A stretch of DNA of 64,000 nt from Embiotoca jacksoni. Its lineage: Eukaryota; Chordata; Actinopteri; Embiotocidae. Below the pieces are notes generated by a model. That model made no database searches. It was not told the origin of the DNA and saw only the letters and a list, made by a program, of their open reading frames with translations. The stretch covers positions 495,001-559,000 of the forward strand of contig JAKOON010000089.1 of assembly GCA_022577435.1 (NCBI GenBank), given 5' to 3'. Position 1 is the first letter of the stretch. Each line of letters begins with the position of its first letter. Positions 1 to 11,993 of the stretch are shown in pieces. A program made the translations under genes and the position numbers.

Positions 1-3000
1 ACACCACAGACACACTGAACCAGCAGATACTTTTAGATGCCAGACATGCTAATGTTTGGAAGAACACTGCCTCCAGTAATCTGCTGTGCTGAACTGATGC
101 CAGGATCTTTTTTTAAAGAATGAGTTTTGCTGATGAGGAACCAGCTTTGTTCCGAGAAAACATCAGTCAGCGTTAATAGGAAGTGAAATGTTTGTGTTAA
201 AGTTCACATTCTGATATTTTTTTTAATTTGTTTTATTTTGACATGTTCCCAATCCGAGCCAAACATCGTTCCAATCCACAGTGAGCGAGTAAAAACCCAA
301 ACACCCAGTGGTATTAAAGCACCGACATGCAGAGTGACAGCAGTAAACAAAACAGGATCACAATTTTGTGGAAAATGTGTGAAACTTTCAGGTTGTTGAC
401 GTCATCTTTCTGCTGCACAGTGGAGCCGCCGTTGTTTGTTATAGATATGAAGGTGACATTTGAGAAGAGAGCAGATGAATATTGAGGACATTAATGATTC
501 ATTCATTGATTACAGCATTTAATGTAAAAATGTCTTTGAATACTGAACGCTCATTGTCCTGCTTAATTTCTTAAAGGGCGTTTTTCCTTCATTTGCAAAG
601 ATCACATCAACAGGCCAACGAGTAGAGCAGAGAAAAAGATGCCAAATGAAGCAGACTGCTTTAATGAGATTCAGTATTACCCTGCATGAAGGTATAAAAT
701 GTGTACTCTAATTTGAAATTATTCAACTCCCAGTCATTTTCATTGATTAATTAAAGTGTCAAAAATCTTCCATTCAAACTTATAAATCAACCCAAAGCCT
801 GAGCTTAGATATAACTTAATTAAAAGCCTTACACTTTTCCAACCTGGAAAACATGTTAATGTGGACCACGAGACCCCCAGTTCTATATTTAATTCATTAT
901 TAGACTCAATGTTTTTTCTCCAAATATTCAAAAACCCATTCATGGTTTTAATCACAGCCTCGATTGTGCTCTGGCATAGAAACTGATTATTTAATATCTC
1001 ATCAAAAACCTCTTTTCTCTGAACTTTTCTTAACTACACAAACAAATTCTATTACAGCAGATGTCTATTTGATAAGGAAGCAATTCTGTTATCATTTACT
1101 GGAAGAGTCCAGCTTTACTCCCGCGTCAGTGAATCATCTTGTTGATAGTGCTGCAGCATCACACAAGACTTCTTGGAATAAATCTCAAATGCACTCTGTA
1201 ACGCAGATTTACGTAATTTAGTAAAATGTCACCAGGCCTGGAAGGATGGCCTAACAACATGTAAGGAAGCCCTCCCTGCATATTATTCATCATGAAGAGA
1301 GGAAAACAAGAATACGTGAGGAGGAGAACTATTGGTGAGACACAACCACTAGAAAATAAGACATTTTTACATTTCAACCAAAACCATTGATTCAACATCA
1401 TTTGAAGCATGTTTACAGTCTAAACTAGACTGTGTTGTGAGCTGCTGTTCACATGTGAATCCTCCCATCGCCCCTTTCAGACGGCTGCAACAATGATCTT
1501 TTGTGGTAAAGAATGTAACCCTTTAACCGCCTCCAGGACGTCACGATGGCACCAAGATAAGCTGTTTGAAACGGTGCACACATGCAGCGTTAGTGGCCAC
1601 TTGTATGAATGGTCGCTCAGGCCTCTCTTTCATTTTGCAGGCGGATTCAGTTAGGTAGTTGAAAGGGAAAAAAAGGGAAAAGGCGAGGTTAGAAAAAAGC
1701 AGTGATTGACAATGGACGCAGTGTGAAGAGAAGTTGTTGCCTGGAGGCTGAAAGAAACCGCTCCGACTCCCAAGAGAGACGCTCCTTTTTAAAGCAAACC
1801 AGCGTCTAATTGGAAACATCGCTTGGGTCAATATGGTATCGAGGATCTGCCAAAGTAAAAGCTCTGCTCCATCCCTCAAGGCCCAGACAGATGGCTTTTC
1901 CAATTGAACTACTCCTGCATCAGGCAGAGATCAGAGGAAGACAACGCAAAGGTTTGACTCTTATGCTTTTTTATTGACCTTTTTTTTTATAAGATCTACT
2001 CCTGCAAAACAGAGTCTGACCCACAAACATACACACATGTGTCCTGTTCCAATGACTTAATGTATTAAAGGTTTTCGGCACCCTGATATTAGTCTGAGAA
2101 AAGAAGACAAGACAAGGAGACGTTCCTAAAAGAAATGTGATCTAAATAATTTGACCACAGTGATGACTTCAGCTGGTCAGGAACTAATCCACAGTTTGTG
2201 AACCAACAACAATCATGCAACAGTCAGAGAGCTCATGTTGTCTCCAGTCTGTTGGATGTCAACATGAACTGAAGCTCCTGAAATGGATCTGCAGGACTTA
2301 ATCTGCTCCATCATCATCATCATCATCATCTGTCGACCTACCTGCAGCATCTGCACTAATAAACCAGAATAATCCAGTGACTAAATTTAGCGAATATTCA
2401 GTCTTTAAAGAGATGTTTTATTTGATGGTTTTTAATAAGTTCACGTCTCTCACTGGAAAAGCATCTGTTTCCTGGATTGTGCAACACTTTTATGTGACAC
2501 TAGTAAACATCACTTCCACCTTGTGGCCTCATTAGTTACCAACACATTTCTGAGTTACTATACAAACAATAAAATGTTTCAAAAATAATGACATTCACCC
2601 GTTTTAACTGCAAATAAAGATTTTTCTTTTGATTTCCACAGCGAAATCTTCAGCCACTAAGTGTTCCCTAATGTTTGCCAGCAAGACGCAAGCTTTGTCT
2701 TTTGAAGTGGTTTCACCCACAGAGTTTAGAGATCTTTTTCATTGCACATGGTCATCTTCAATAACTGCTGCTGCTGGAAACTAGATTAATGAGAGTAAGG
2801 TAAGAAGGTAACATGCTCTATAAAGCTCCAGGAAACTGATAATAATCATCTATGTAACCGAAGCCCTTCACATTTCACACAGTCACATCTGTTGTTTATA
2901 CAGAAATACAGAAAGTGCTGCTTTATGTTCTGTATATGATGTCTGTTATATATTTGATGGTGCTGACATTTATGTCAATAACAGTTATGGGAAGAGTTTT

Positions 3001-3330
3001 AATGATTGAAACTGATCATTTTATTGTTTTTATGATCCACTTTTTTATGAAATCCTTTGCTGTAACTGAAGTTCAGCAAGCATGGTGACAGGAAACCGAT
3101 CTGTACAACATTACAGCTGTCATCATTACCACTGTGTTTCTCAGATGTGTGAGCCTTCAAAGGGAAATCCACCTATTTTAGAAATTCACATTTGCTATTT
3201 TTGTAGGACAGGAAAGTGTTGTCCATACTTCAGAACATGCAGCATTTCATGCTGCTGAGGAGTTGATTACAAACACTTTAATACATTTGCATATTTGTTG
3301 ACCAATAATCCAAAAAAGTAAAAACTTGTA
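1..3330. other. No recognisable gene or element
   Basis: AT-rich sequence with short, unremarkable open frames and no transposon motif I recognise on either strand. It contains a (CAT)7 microsatellite at about 2308-2330. No exon with convincing splice sites or family resemblance was seen. Confidence 0.6.
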
Positions 3331-3399
3331 TCCTAAAAAGTTGGAACGCTGTGTAAAATGTAAATATGCGACAATTTGCAAATCCACACCTCAGAAACT

Positions 3400-4060
3400 C
3401 TTTCTGTAATCACTTAGTTACTCTAGATGACGTTGTCTTGGCCTCCAGCAAAACTGTGAGGAACCTTGGAGTCATCATTGATGAGGATTTGTCCTTTAGA
3501 CACCAGATAAAGCAAATCTCCAGAACTGCCTTCTTTCATCTACGTAATATTAATAAAATCAGGAAAATCCTTCCTCAGCGTGATGCAGAAAAACTCATTC
3601 ATGTGTTTGTTACTTCTAGACTAGATTATTGTAATTCCTTGTTGTTAGGATGTCCAAATTACTCATTAAAAACCTGCAGCTGATCCAAAATGCTGCAGCA
3701 AGAGTACTGACGGGATTTAACAAGAGAGATCATATTTCTCCAGTTTTAGCTTCTCTTCACTGACTTCCTGTGAAATCAAGAATAGAATTTAAAATTCTCT
3801 TGATGACTTACAAAGCTCTACATGACCAGGCTCCATCATATCTTAGAGATCTTATAGAACCATATAATACTAGCAGAGCACTTCTCTCTCAGTACGCTGG
3901 TCTACTTGTGGTTCCTAGAGTTTCCAGAAGTAGAATGGGAGGCGGAGCTTCAGTGTTCAGACTCCTCCCCTGTGGAACCAGCTCCCAGTTTGTGTTGGAG
4001 TGGCAGAAACCCTCTCTAGCTTTAAGATTAGACTCAAAACGTTCCTTTTTGATGAAGCCT
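3400..4060 (+). pseudogene. L2-like reverse transcriptase, C-terminal relic
   Basis: The coding part of the LINE above. It begins in the region after the catalytic palm domain, so no YADD/FADD box is present. The reading frame is broken between the first part (to about 3683) and the second (from about 3770): QLIQNAAARVLTGF is read in another frame and an in-frame TGA replaces the Trp codon normally found in the LHWLPV motif (here SLH-stop-LPV). The second part carries the AF-x-APxLWNSLP-like tail only in damaged form (VFRLLPCGTSSQ). It cannot give a functional protein. Confidence 0.8.
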
Positions 4061-4406
4061 ATAGTTAGGGCTGGCTCAGGTAGACCTGAACCAACCCTTA
4101 GTTATGCTGTTATAGGCCGAGGCTGCTGGAGGACCTCGTTACATGCTGAGCTTCTTTTCTTTCCTCCTACTCTTTAACTGACTCATACCTCACCATCTTC
4201 CTCTCTCCCATAGTTTCTTCTTATTATCTGTTGTCTCCATTCAGTTCCTTCACTCGTGTAGTTTCTGTTCTTTCTTTTCCAGATGTCCCGTCATGGAGCT
4301 GCATGTCTCTGCTCTGTGATTGTCGTCTCCACCAACAGTTCTTCTCTTCTATCTCTATACTGTCCTTTTCTCTCTCTGCTCTCCTCTCACCCCAACCGGT
4401 CGAGGC

Positions 4407-4588
4407 AGATGCTCCGCCCACCTCTGATCCTGGTTCTGTTAACAGATGCTCCGCCCACCTCTGAGCCTGGTTCTGTTAACAGATGCTCCGCCCACCTCTG
4501 ATCCCGGTTCTGTTAACAGATGCTCCGCCCACCTCAGATCCTGGTTCTGTTAACAGATGCTCCGCCCACCTCTGATCCTGGTTCTGTT
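4407..4588 (+). repeat. 37-bp minisatellite, five units
   Basis: Five units start at 4407, 4444, 4481, 4518 and 4555; the unit begins AGATGCTCCGCCCACCTCTG and ends TTCTGTTAAC. The last unit lacks its final three bases. Units differ at only a few positions. The array lies in the 3' untranslated region of the L2-like LINE, so it arose within the retrotransposon or its source copy. Confidence 0.95.
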
Positions 4589-5289
4589 GGAGGTTTCTTC
4601 CTGTTAAAGAGAGTTTTTCTTCCCTCTGTTGGAGGTTTTTCTCCCTTAAAGAGGAGTTTTTCCCTCCTTGCTTATGTGGGAATTGTTGAATTGTTGAATT
4701 GTTGGGTTTCTCTGTATAATGTTGTAAAGTTCTGCTGTAAGGACTTTAATGTGTTAAGTGCGATGAAATAACCTGTGTTGTGATTTGGCGCAATATTAAT
4801 AAAATTGAATTGAATTGAATTGAAATCACATAAAACCATATTTAACATAAAATAGACCAAAGACAACATATAAAATGTTAAAATAGAAATTATATTGTTT
4901 TATGAAAAAATATGTCCTCATTTTGAATCTGATGTCAGCAACACATCTCAAAAAATTTGGGACAGGATCATGTTCACCACTGAGCTGCATCACCTCTACT
5001 TTCACCTCAACACTCTGTAAATGACCAGTTGGTGGAGTTTTGAAAGTGAAATGTTGTCCCATTCTTGCCTGACAGAGGATTTCAGCTACTCAACAGTTCA
5101 GGTTCTCCTTTGTTGTATTTTTCATTTCATGAAAAATTACAAATAACATTTTTTAGCAAAACCACCCAAAGTCTATATATTCCCAAAGTGTGTGAACTTA
5201 AATGGATCGATCCGAACCGTCCTTTTGAAGGTGAGCCTTCCACCCTTTGCCTCCTTCCCAGTAGGCATGCTTGTCGGATTCAGGAGTGA

Positions 5290-6005
5290 CTGAAAGTTTT
5301 CTTTTCACTACCCAATGATATCCTTAGTCAGCAGTTCTCCTCCCCTCGTGTGAACAGCCTGGGGAAGGCCCTGCTTTCCCTTCCTGAGGCTTTGGATGGT
5401 TTTCCAAAACTTCCTTGATGCCAACCAAAAGGCCTCCTCCATAACCTTCCCAAACTGCGTCCGTGATCGCCGAAGCCCTTCTGGCCTGCCGGTGCCTCTC
5501 TGCTGCTTCGAGAGACCACTGGGCCAGCCAGACCTGACAGACCTCCTTCAGGTTGACAGCTTTGCTCAAGCCACCACCGGGTTCTTGGTTTGCCGCCGCA
5601 AAATGCCCCGATGACCTTCTGACCACATCCACGATAGAGGCTCTGAATAGTCCGGTCAGATTCCATGTCCCCAACCTCCCCTAGGATACGTGAGCAGCTC
5701 TTCCAGAGGTGGGAGTCAAAGACCTCCTGGAATGGGACCTGTGCCAGAAGTTTCCAGTTCACCCCCACTACATGTTTGGGTTTACCAGGTTTTTCCAGCC
5801 GGCTGCCCGGCTATCTGATCCAACTCACCACCAGGTGGTGATCAGTTGACAGCTCTACTCAACTCTTAACCTGAGTGTCCAAGATCACATGACACGAGTC
5901 CAGAAAAGGACCAAGTCCAGCCTTATTCCAGGAGCTTGGATCCAGACCCATGCTGTGTGTGGAGGTGAAACCAAACATATATCGCTGGTACTGCTCCACT
6001 AAAAT
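5290..6005 (-). mobile_element. AP-endonuclease LINE fragment
   Basis: On the minus strand the translation contains PFQEVFDSHLWKSCSRILG, GEVGDMESD and then GNPRTRWW-like sequence, the segment joining the endonuclease and reverse transcriptase domains of a common fish LINE. Around 5806-5880 it also carries the end of the endonuclease domain (the DHHLVVSWI region); this then jumps, at about 5910-5990, to amino-terminal endonuclease sequence, so the middle of the endonuclease is deleted. It is the same family as the larger element at 31065-32870. Several frameshifts; no catalytic capacity. Confidence 0.75.
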
Positions 6006-6439
6006 ATTTTGTAGCCTCTTAAAATACACTTAACCATACAGACAGCCAAACTGAACCCTTCCTAATAAAATTAGAGGCCATTACTTATTCATTCATTGAC
6101 ACCAAATCTAGGTTAATAATCTGGTAAAGTCCCTAAAATTGTATTAATTTGCATCTGAAAACATTTCAATCTTCAATTATTCAATGAAAACCCAGATAAG
6201 CTTTCAATGTATAATTACTGGGTTTCAGTTCAGTAAAATGCCTTTAAACTGTGCAGACGTCTATTAAAATGCCTAAAATGCCTCATTTCAATTAATTTTC
6301 TGCCCAAACTCACGATTAAGGATAATTCTGAATGATGCTTAGTTTCATATTTTTACAAGTGGAAGATGAAACTATTTTTATCAGTGTGTAAATGAAGGAT
6401 TTTCCATCCATATGCAAACGAGTGGAGCTCCAAAGAAAG
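6006..6439. other. No recognisable feature
   Basis: AT-rich sequence without recognisable coding or repeat structure on either strand. Confidence 0.5.
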
Positions 6440-6475
6440 CGGGTGGTGGCGGCGGTGGCGGTGGTGGTGGTGGTG
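6440..6475 (+). repeat. (GGY)n trinucleotide tract
   Basis: A short run of GGT and GGC triplets just before the (TG)n tract. In translation it gives poly-Thr/Ala on the opposite strand, which is an artefact. Confidence 0.9.
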
Positions 6476-6563
6476 TATTCAGCCGTCCCAGCGTGGAGCA
6501 GCAAAGGCTCGTTAGTCCACATGTCTGCAGTGGACTCCTGATGTGCTTTGACATTCGACTTTG

Positions 6564-6565
<2 letters not shown>

Positions 6566-6638
<73 letters not shown>
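6566..6638 (+). repeat. (TG)n microsatellite
   Basis: About 73 bp of uninterrupted TG dinucleotides. It produces spurious His/Thr-rich open frames on the minus strand. Confidence 0.98.
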
Positions 6639-6639
<1 letters not shown>

Positions 6640-6774
6640 CAGGACAGACTGACAGCTGACAGCCCTGCAGGCAGTCAAACAGCAGACTCCCCACAGCGCT
6701 GACATCCTCCAGTCAGCGGGCTGCAACACACATTGGAGCAGCCAATGACGGTCCGTGCTCCCCGTGCTCCTCCC

Positions 6775-6850
6775 TTCCGCTCCTCCCGCTCCTCCCTCGC
6801 GCTCCTCCCTCTCCTCGCGCTCCTCCCTCCCGCTACTCATGCTCCTCTTC
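6775..6850 (+). repeat. Degenerate pyrimidine-rich repeat
   Basis: Imperfect iterations of a CGCTCCTCCC-like decamer/dodecamer, strongly strand-asymmetric (nearly all pyrimidine) and with several CpGs. A short CpG-containing stretch with a CCAAT motif at about 6740 lies just upstream. It could be a degraded simple repeat or part of a promoter; the sequence does not decide. Confidence 0.6.
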
Positions 6851-9800
6851 ATGGCACTGACCGAGGGTCAGAGACTCTGAAGCCTGAAAGAGTTCAGAGC
6901 ACGTGGACTCTGATGCTCTGATTCAGCTTCACACTGGTCACATGATCACAGCGTCTTCATGTTCCAAACCATCCAAGCTGAAAGTGAATGCTCATGTATT
7001 GAAACACATGTTGTATGTTGTCATGTTGTGTTGTGTGTCCAGCCTGCAGTAGTGGGAGCTGACGGGTGTTGTTGGTGGCCGGGACACCGCTGAGCTCATG
7101 AACATATAAATGTGGAGCGGCAGTGAGTCTTCCTCTCCTCACTCACCTGAGTTCAATCATCCACTTCCTGATTGTGTCCGACTCGTACAGACTCCTCCGA
7201 CCTACTTCTTTGGATTTGGTTGTTATCTCAAATATATAAAGCAAATAAGAAAAGCCACTGGAGACAGGCCTCAAGACCAACCTCTTGGCTTTGGACTGTC
7301 ATCCCTGAGGGTGCAACACGTTAGCGACCAGAACTATTTTAAAACTCATTGAAATAATATTGGCAGTTTGTAATAACAGTATATGGTGGAACAGGTTATT
7401 TATTTAAAATAGATAACCTATTTGGTTATAAATGGTCCCATTTGGGAGCTTCTGTGACACTTTGGAAGCTGAGAATTGTCCATCTATTATACCTCTGAGG
7501 AATGAGCATCTTGAAATAGGCTGCTGGCATTCAGACTGGACAGTAAGACAACCGGACCTGTTCTGTGTGCAGGACACATGTTGTGAATCAGTGATGTGAC
7601 CTGGGGTCTTCAGGTGTGTGGGGTCTTTCACCATTCGACCCGATTCACCCAGGTGACCCAGTCAGGGTTGATCTAGCTTCGTCTTGCGTCCCAGCAGCAG
7701 ATTGCATCGTCTACATAGACATTTCCAACTGCATAGTTTTGATATTACGAGGGTAAATGAATACGTTCTGAAAATAATATTGGTGCGCGCGCATGTAGCA
7801 AAGCAGCGTGACGTGCACGGAGCAGCAGAAAGATAAAACCCTGATGAGTAACCGGTACAAACTTCATCTCTTGATCATCACATGTTTTTGTGAGCAGTGT
7901 TCTGGGAGTGAGCAGCAGTCTCTGAACTTATTGATTTACTGTCGTATACTATTATTATTTGGAATTTGATTCCATGTTTCATGTCATCAATTGTCCGTTG
8001 AACATGACCAGAACATTTTTACTGACTACAAACAGAATGGAACTGAGACTTGACAGGCAGCAGCTGGTTTCTCTGAGGGGAGGAGGGAGCAGACACACAG
8101 GACCTGTCCATGAGGAGTTCCATCGTCTCGGCCCTGCAATCCTCCCACGTGGTCCTTCGGGGACACTGTGTGCCCATAAAGGTCAGTGTGATCCCTCTGA
8201 TGGACCAAAAGCTTTAATTTAGATGGAGCCAAGTGTCCTGCACCTCAACAATGTCTCCATGGAGACCAGGCAGGACATTTAGTCCATCTTTATCTGGTGC
8301 TGATGGAGGACTCTTTTTGTTGTTACACTTCCTGTCAGATGCTCTTGACATCATTTCAATAAAAAACAACTTTCAGACACATTTGGTCTTTATCAGTGGA
8401 GGTGGGGAAGATGAGGAGGCTCTTCCTCCTCTGAAGCCGCCTCCTTCTTGTGCTCTGACCAGCCGTGAAATCTTCCACCGCTCCGTCCTGCCTCGTCCTC
8501 GTCCTCCAGCCTCAGCTGGCTGTGGATGCCTGTAAATGCAGGTAATTAATCATAAATGATTTGTCCAATCCCTCCCCTGTTATTTGGCCACTGCAGCACT
8601 GACAGGATGTTTTTACAGGAAAACCATTTGTTCTCCGTCTCTGATCACAATCACAGCCGACAAATTTCAGGAAGTGACGCAGTGGTTAAAATAACAGGAT
8701 TAAACATTTAAACTTTACATGCATGATGAGAGGCTTTGTTTCTATGGTTCTCACACCACATCAGATTCACACCACTCTGGACACATGTCGGGGTGCCGGG
8801 CACACTTCAAACACCAATCTAGATTAAAATGAAATACAAAATGCTTTCATCAAGTTTTTGAATTCTTCAAACCTCCAACCAGAGTTGTAAAGAACGAGCA
8901 AACTGAGTGCTGTACTACCCAAACTACAGCTCCTTTAGTGCGAGAGATGGAGCGGTGAAGAAAAATGAACAGCAGAATGAAACATCAACAGAGAAGAGTG
9001 ACAGCGAGCTGCTCCACGGTTCAGACGGCACGCTAAGGCTTCACGTTTTGTGACACATGAGATTGGAGTGGGAGCTCTTCTGGATGTACGAAGCTTTTCA
9101 ATCAGTCACTTCACAGAGAACGTGAGAACAAATGATCAGAAGTGGGGAGGGGAAGTGACGGGAGGGATGAGGACAGGAATTAGACAATAAGAGAGTCCCA
9201 GTGATTGAGGAGAGGAACAAAGGAGCAGCCAATTTCCTCATAACCAGATGAGAAATTAAGAGAGAGGTCCTTCTGCCAATTATGAATCCTGTAAGTAATG
9301 TGAGTGAGCTCATTAGCAGAGGGCTGAGCTTTCCACAGCAGGCCTCTCTACACGCTGGTTCACTTCTCTTCAGTGAATGGTTTTAGAGGTTTTAATAGAC
9401 TCCCCACACAGCTCAGGCCTTGAGAGTCCACTCAGGACTGCTGCTTTATAATAGCCCCTATTTGGACTCATTACAAGCCGGACTTTTTAAAGCACAGTGC
9501 TGTCCTGAAGTGGAGGTAAGAGCTGGCTTTGTTGCAGAGGGGTGACTGCATTGTGAATGTTTTGTGCTGCTGGGAACAAAGAGGTGGCCTGGTGGAGCCA
9601 GTGTGTGACAGGAAATGGATGTGGAGTGCAGGGGGTCCCGGTGGATGATGGTGGGCCTGTGTTCGCCGTGTTCACCGTGATTCCTCTCATAAAGAAACAG
9701 TTATAAAGACGGGCTCAGCTGTTTGAATGGGAAACAGGAGCTCCCGCTGTTGTATTATGATGTTACTGTTGATTCTCTCTGGAGCCACACAGCTGATAGT

Positions 9801-11219
9801 TAATAGTTTATTTCTCATACCTCATCAACAAAACAGGTATTTGTATTTTCTCCGACACATTATGTTCTTTATAAAATCTTGTTCCACGTGACATCGTGTT
9901 GAAATAATTCAATGTTCAGAGGCAACATTTGAAGTGAAGGGAGGGTGGAGCATGCACTAAAACCAGCTGACACTCTGCCACCGCTGCATCTTCCTACCAT
10001 GTCCACCAAAGACTCTCTTACTGAGCACAGCGTATTTTTTAAATTGTGTTAATGAACACCTGCAGCGTGAGGAGGTGCTGAGTTAAAAAATATTAACGCT
10101 GCACTCGTAACTATCACTGGCTGTCCAATCACAGTGAAGGAGGGGTGGGACAGACGCAGTTACCGTCGAAACTGGTCTCTGATTGGTCCGCCCTTCAGAG
10201 TGCCGTGAAAACGCTAATACGAGCCGAGTTAACTACTAAGTTAAAACTGAAGCTGTGAGCGACAGTTGGGGCAGCCAGGCTACATTTTTCCGACACGTTC
10301 AGCTTCACAATATGTGAATAGAAAATCTACAAAACACATTAAGTGTATTAAGCACATTAGTTGTATTTAAAATGTAATTTCTAGAAGAACAGTTGATGTT
10401 ATGAGAACAAAAATACATTAAATTCACAGCCTGTTTTGTCCTCTTTTTGATCAAATATAATAATTGACAGTTTGCTGTGTGGTCACAGAATATTTCCATT
10501 CCTCTCACCATGTAAACACCTTTTTCTCCATGTGAGCTGATGGAACTCATCATTCAGTCTGAACCTTGAAAACATCAGATATCAAAATAATTTAGTGGTT
10601 GTTCTTGAGCTCTTTATCATTTCACAAAGAGAAGTCCCTGAAGTGGTCATAAATTAATCTGGTCTTTGGCATATTTCTACAACAACTGGGCAAACCCTGA
10701 TGAGGATCATTTGTGGTGACTGAAAGCTACACAAATTCAGTGTCATTTTAATGTTTTATGATCTGTCATTTCTATGATAACAAATGCAAATGCTTGTTTG
10801 TGGCTAAAGAAAGAATGGGGTCATGGTGCTTCTCATGAATAATATTGTAATAATAATAATGCTAAATGATCTTCCTCAGCAGATGGAGCTGCCCGCTTAT
10901 CTTGGTTTTCATTTTTCTCAGCACTTTAAGGACCACATCCAAGTTAAATGTTTTTTGTACATTTTGGTGAAAAATGGGAGTGCAAACCACCACCACATTT
11001 CAATATTTTGGGCAGCATATTCTTGGGCAGCATATCATGTTCACAAGTAAGTCAATCTATTTGGGTGATCTATCGGAAGGAATAACAGGAAATTACAGAT
11101 ACCTCCTGAAAATGTTAACAGTAGCAGCAAAAAAAGCTAACACTCAAATGGTTACAAACCGAGTCACCTTCAGTAGAAAACTGGACGAAAATCATCAAAG
11201 AAATTCATGATATGGGAAG
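6851..11219. other. No gene recognised; possible regulatory patch
   Basis: Mostly unique sequence without recognisable exons or elements. The one part I would flag is 10100-10235, where facing CCAAT-type boxes (CTGTCCAATCAC and CTGATTGGTCCG) occur with several CpGs; this is suggestive of a promoter or enhancer but is weak on its own. At about 8405-8440 a short near-palindrome centred on GAGGAGGCTCTTCCTCCTC is also present. Confidence 0.4.
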
Positions 11220-11993
11220 TGTTATGATGTGAGGTGTAACAGGATCCAAACGCAGGCACACAGACTTGGGTAGAAGTTCAGAACAGTCTTTATTGAACAC
11301 AGGGGTGGTACCTGCAGTCTTAGTCTTCTTATTCCTCCCGAGTCAGGAGGGCAACTCAACCGACTCTCACCGGGGGGGAGGAACACTGGCAGGACTGCTG
11401 GTAGGACAGCCGGCGGGAGCGTTGTCCGGTAGCGCTGGCTGGTACTGGAGCAGGACCGGGGACGGACGGACAGACTCACTGGCTCCGACAGGCGGTTCTG
11501 CAGCACCTGGTATTCCCAGGTGGTCTCCTATCTAACCAATCTATACTAACCAGGTCCGACCCTGCTTAGCTCCGGAGATCAGCCGAGATTGGGAGCACTG
11601 ACTGATAGCACGGACTGGAAGCAGAATGAGAGCAGGAGCAGGAACAGGAGGAACGGGAACAGGAGGAACGGGAACAGATGGACGGGTGACTGGCGGTGAC
11701 TGGTGGTCCTGGCGGTGACTAGCAGGAACTCTCAGTATGGACCGACCCCCGATGACTGCAGGACAGATATAGTCTGGTGAGGTGATCAGTGGAATCAGAC
11801 ACCTGCAGGTGGTGATTGGGGAGAGTGGTAGCAGCTGCTGAGACCGGTGAGGGGCGTGGCCATGGGAGGTGACAGGAGGCGGGGAGAGGAGGACACAGGA
11901 CACATGGGGACACAATAACAAACAAGGGAAAGACAGAAAACATGAGGAGAGGTGATTGGGGACAAAACAGAGGAGCAAACAGGAACCCTGACA
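11220..11993 (-). mobile_element. LTR-like element, copy A
   Basis: Read on the minus strand it begins TGTCAGGGTTCCTG and ends CATCATAACA, so it has the 5'-TG...CA-3' ends of a long terminal repeat. Internally, in order, it has a TATA-like ACTATATCTGTCC, a pyrimidine-rich centre with about two copies of the 15-bp unit expanded in copy B, a 5S rRNA-like segment, the conserved GGTGAGAGTCGGTTGAGTTG block, and an AATAAA polyadenylation signal (plus-strand TTTATT at 11289-11294) near the 3' end. Flanks GGAAG (left) and GAAAG (right) could be a 5-bp target duplication with one mismatch. Homologous to 38251-39920 and 47673-48219. No internal retroelement coding region lies beside it, so it is best read as a solo LTR; a Ty3/Gypsy origin is an inference. 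Confidence 0.65.
11500..11588 (-). other. 5S rRNA-derived segment
   Basis: On the minus strand this reads as the 3' two-thirds of a 5S rRNA gene: TGATCTC, then AGCTAAGCAGGGTCGG (the A-box region of the internal promoter), CCTGGTTAGTA, a short disrupted stretch, then GGAGACCACCTGGGAATACC and AGGTGCTG. The first third of 5S is missing and an insertion of about 7-8 bp follows CCTGGTTAGTA, so it is not a working 5S gene. It may be a 5S-derived SINE fragment or a 5S pseudogene captured by the LTR-like element; neither copy B nor copy C carries it. Confidence 0.85.

Larger units (their letters stand above)
3385..4822 (+). mobile_element. L2-like LINE, 5'-truncated, in a Tc1 relic
   Basis: A 3' fragment of a non-LTR retrotransposon. 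Translated pieces show the end of the reverse transcriptase region (NLGVIIDEDLSFRHQI, then SRLDYCNSLL, then QNAAARVLTG and PVKSRIEFKILLMTYKALH), which is the typical L2/CR1-group carboxy-terminal sequence. A 3' untranslated region of about 650 bp follows. It contains a 37-bp minisatellite and ends with a TTAATAAAA motif and four tandem TTGAA units. The 5-bp sequence AAATC occurs at 3380-3384 and again at 4823-4827, which fits a target-site duplication. 5' truncation is normal for LINE insertions. The clade call is from memory of motifs, not a search. Confidence 0.85.
3331..5135 (-). mobile_element. Tc1-like relic, split by a LINE insertion
   Basis: Two pieces, 3331-3384 and 4823 to about 5135, read continuously once the intervening LINE is removed. 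They match the outer end of the Tc1-like relic at 21861-23436: the terminal stretch containing AAAAAGTTGGAACGCTGTG, then the conserved tract around ATAGACCAAAGACAACATA, then the subterminal part beginning near GAATCTGATGTCAGCA. Only one end of the element is present and no transposase remains. Orientation follows the better-preserved copy, whose transposase relic is on the minus strand. The left boundary is approximate. Confidence 0.7.

Noticed and set aside
11500..11588. Functional 5S rRNA gene
   Set aside because: The first third is missing and an insertion disrupts the region before the C box; it lies within an LTR-like repeat.
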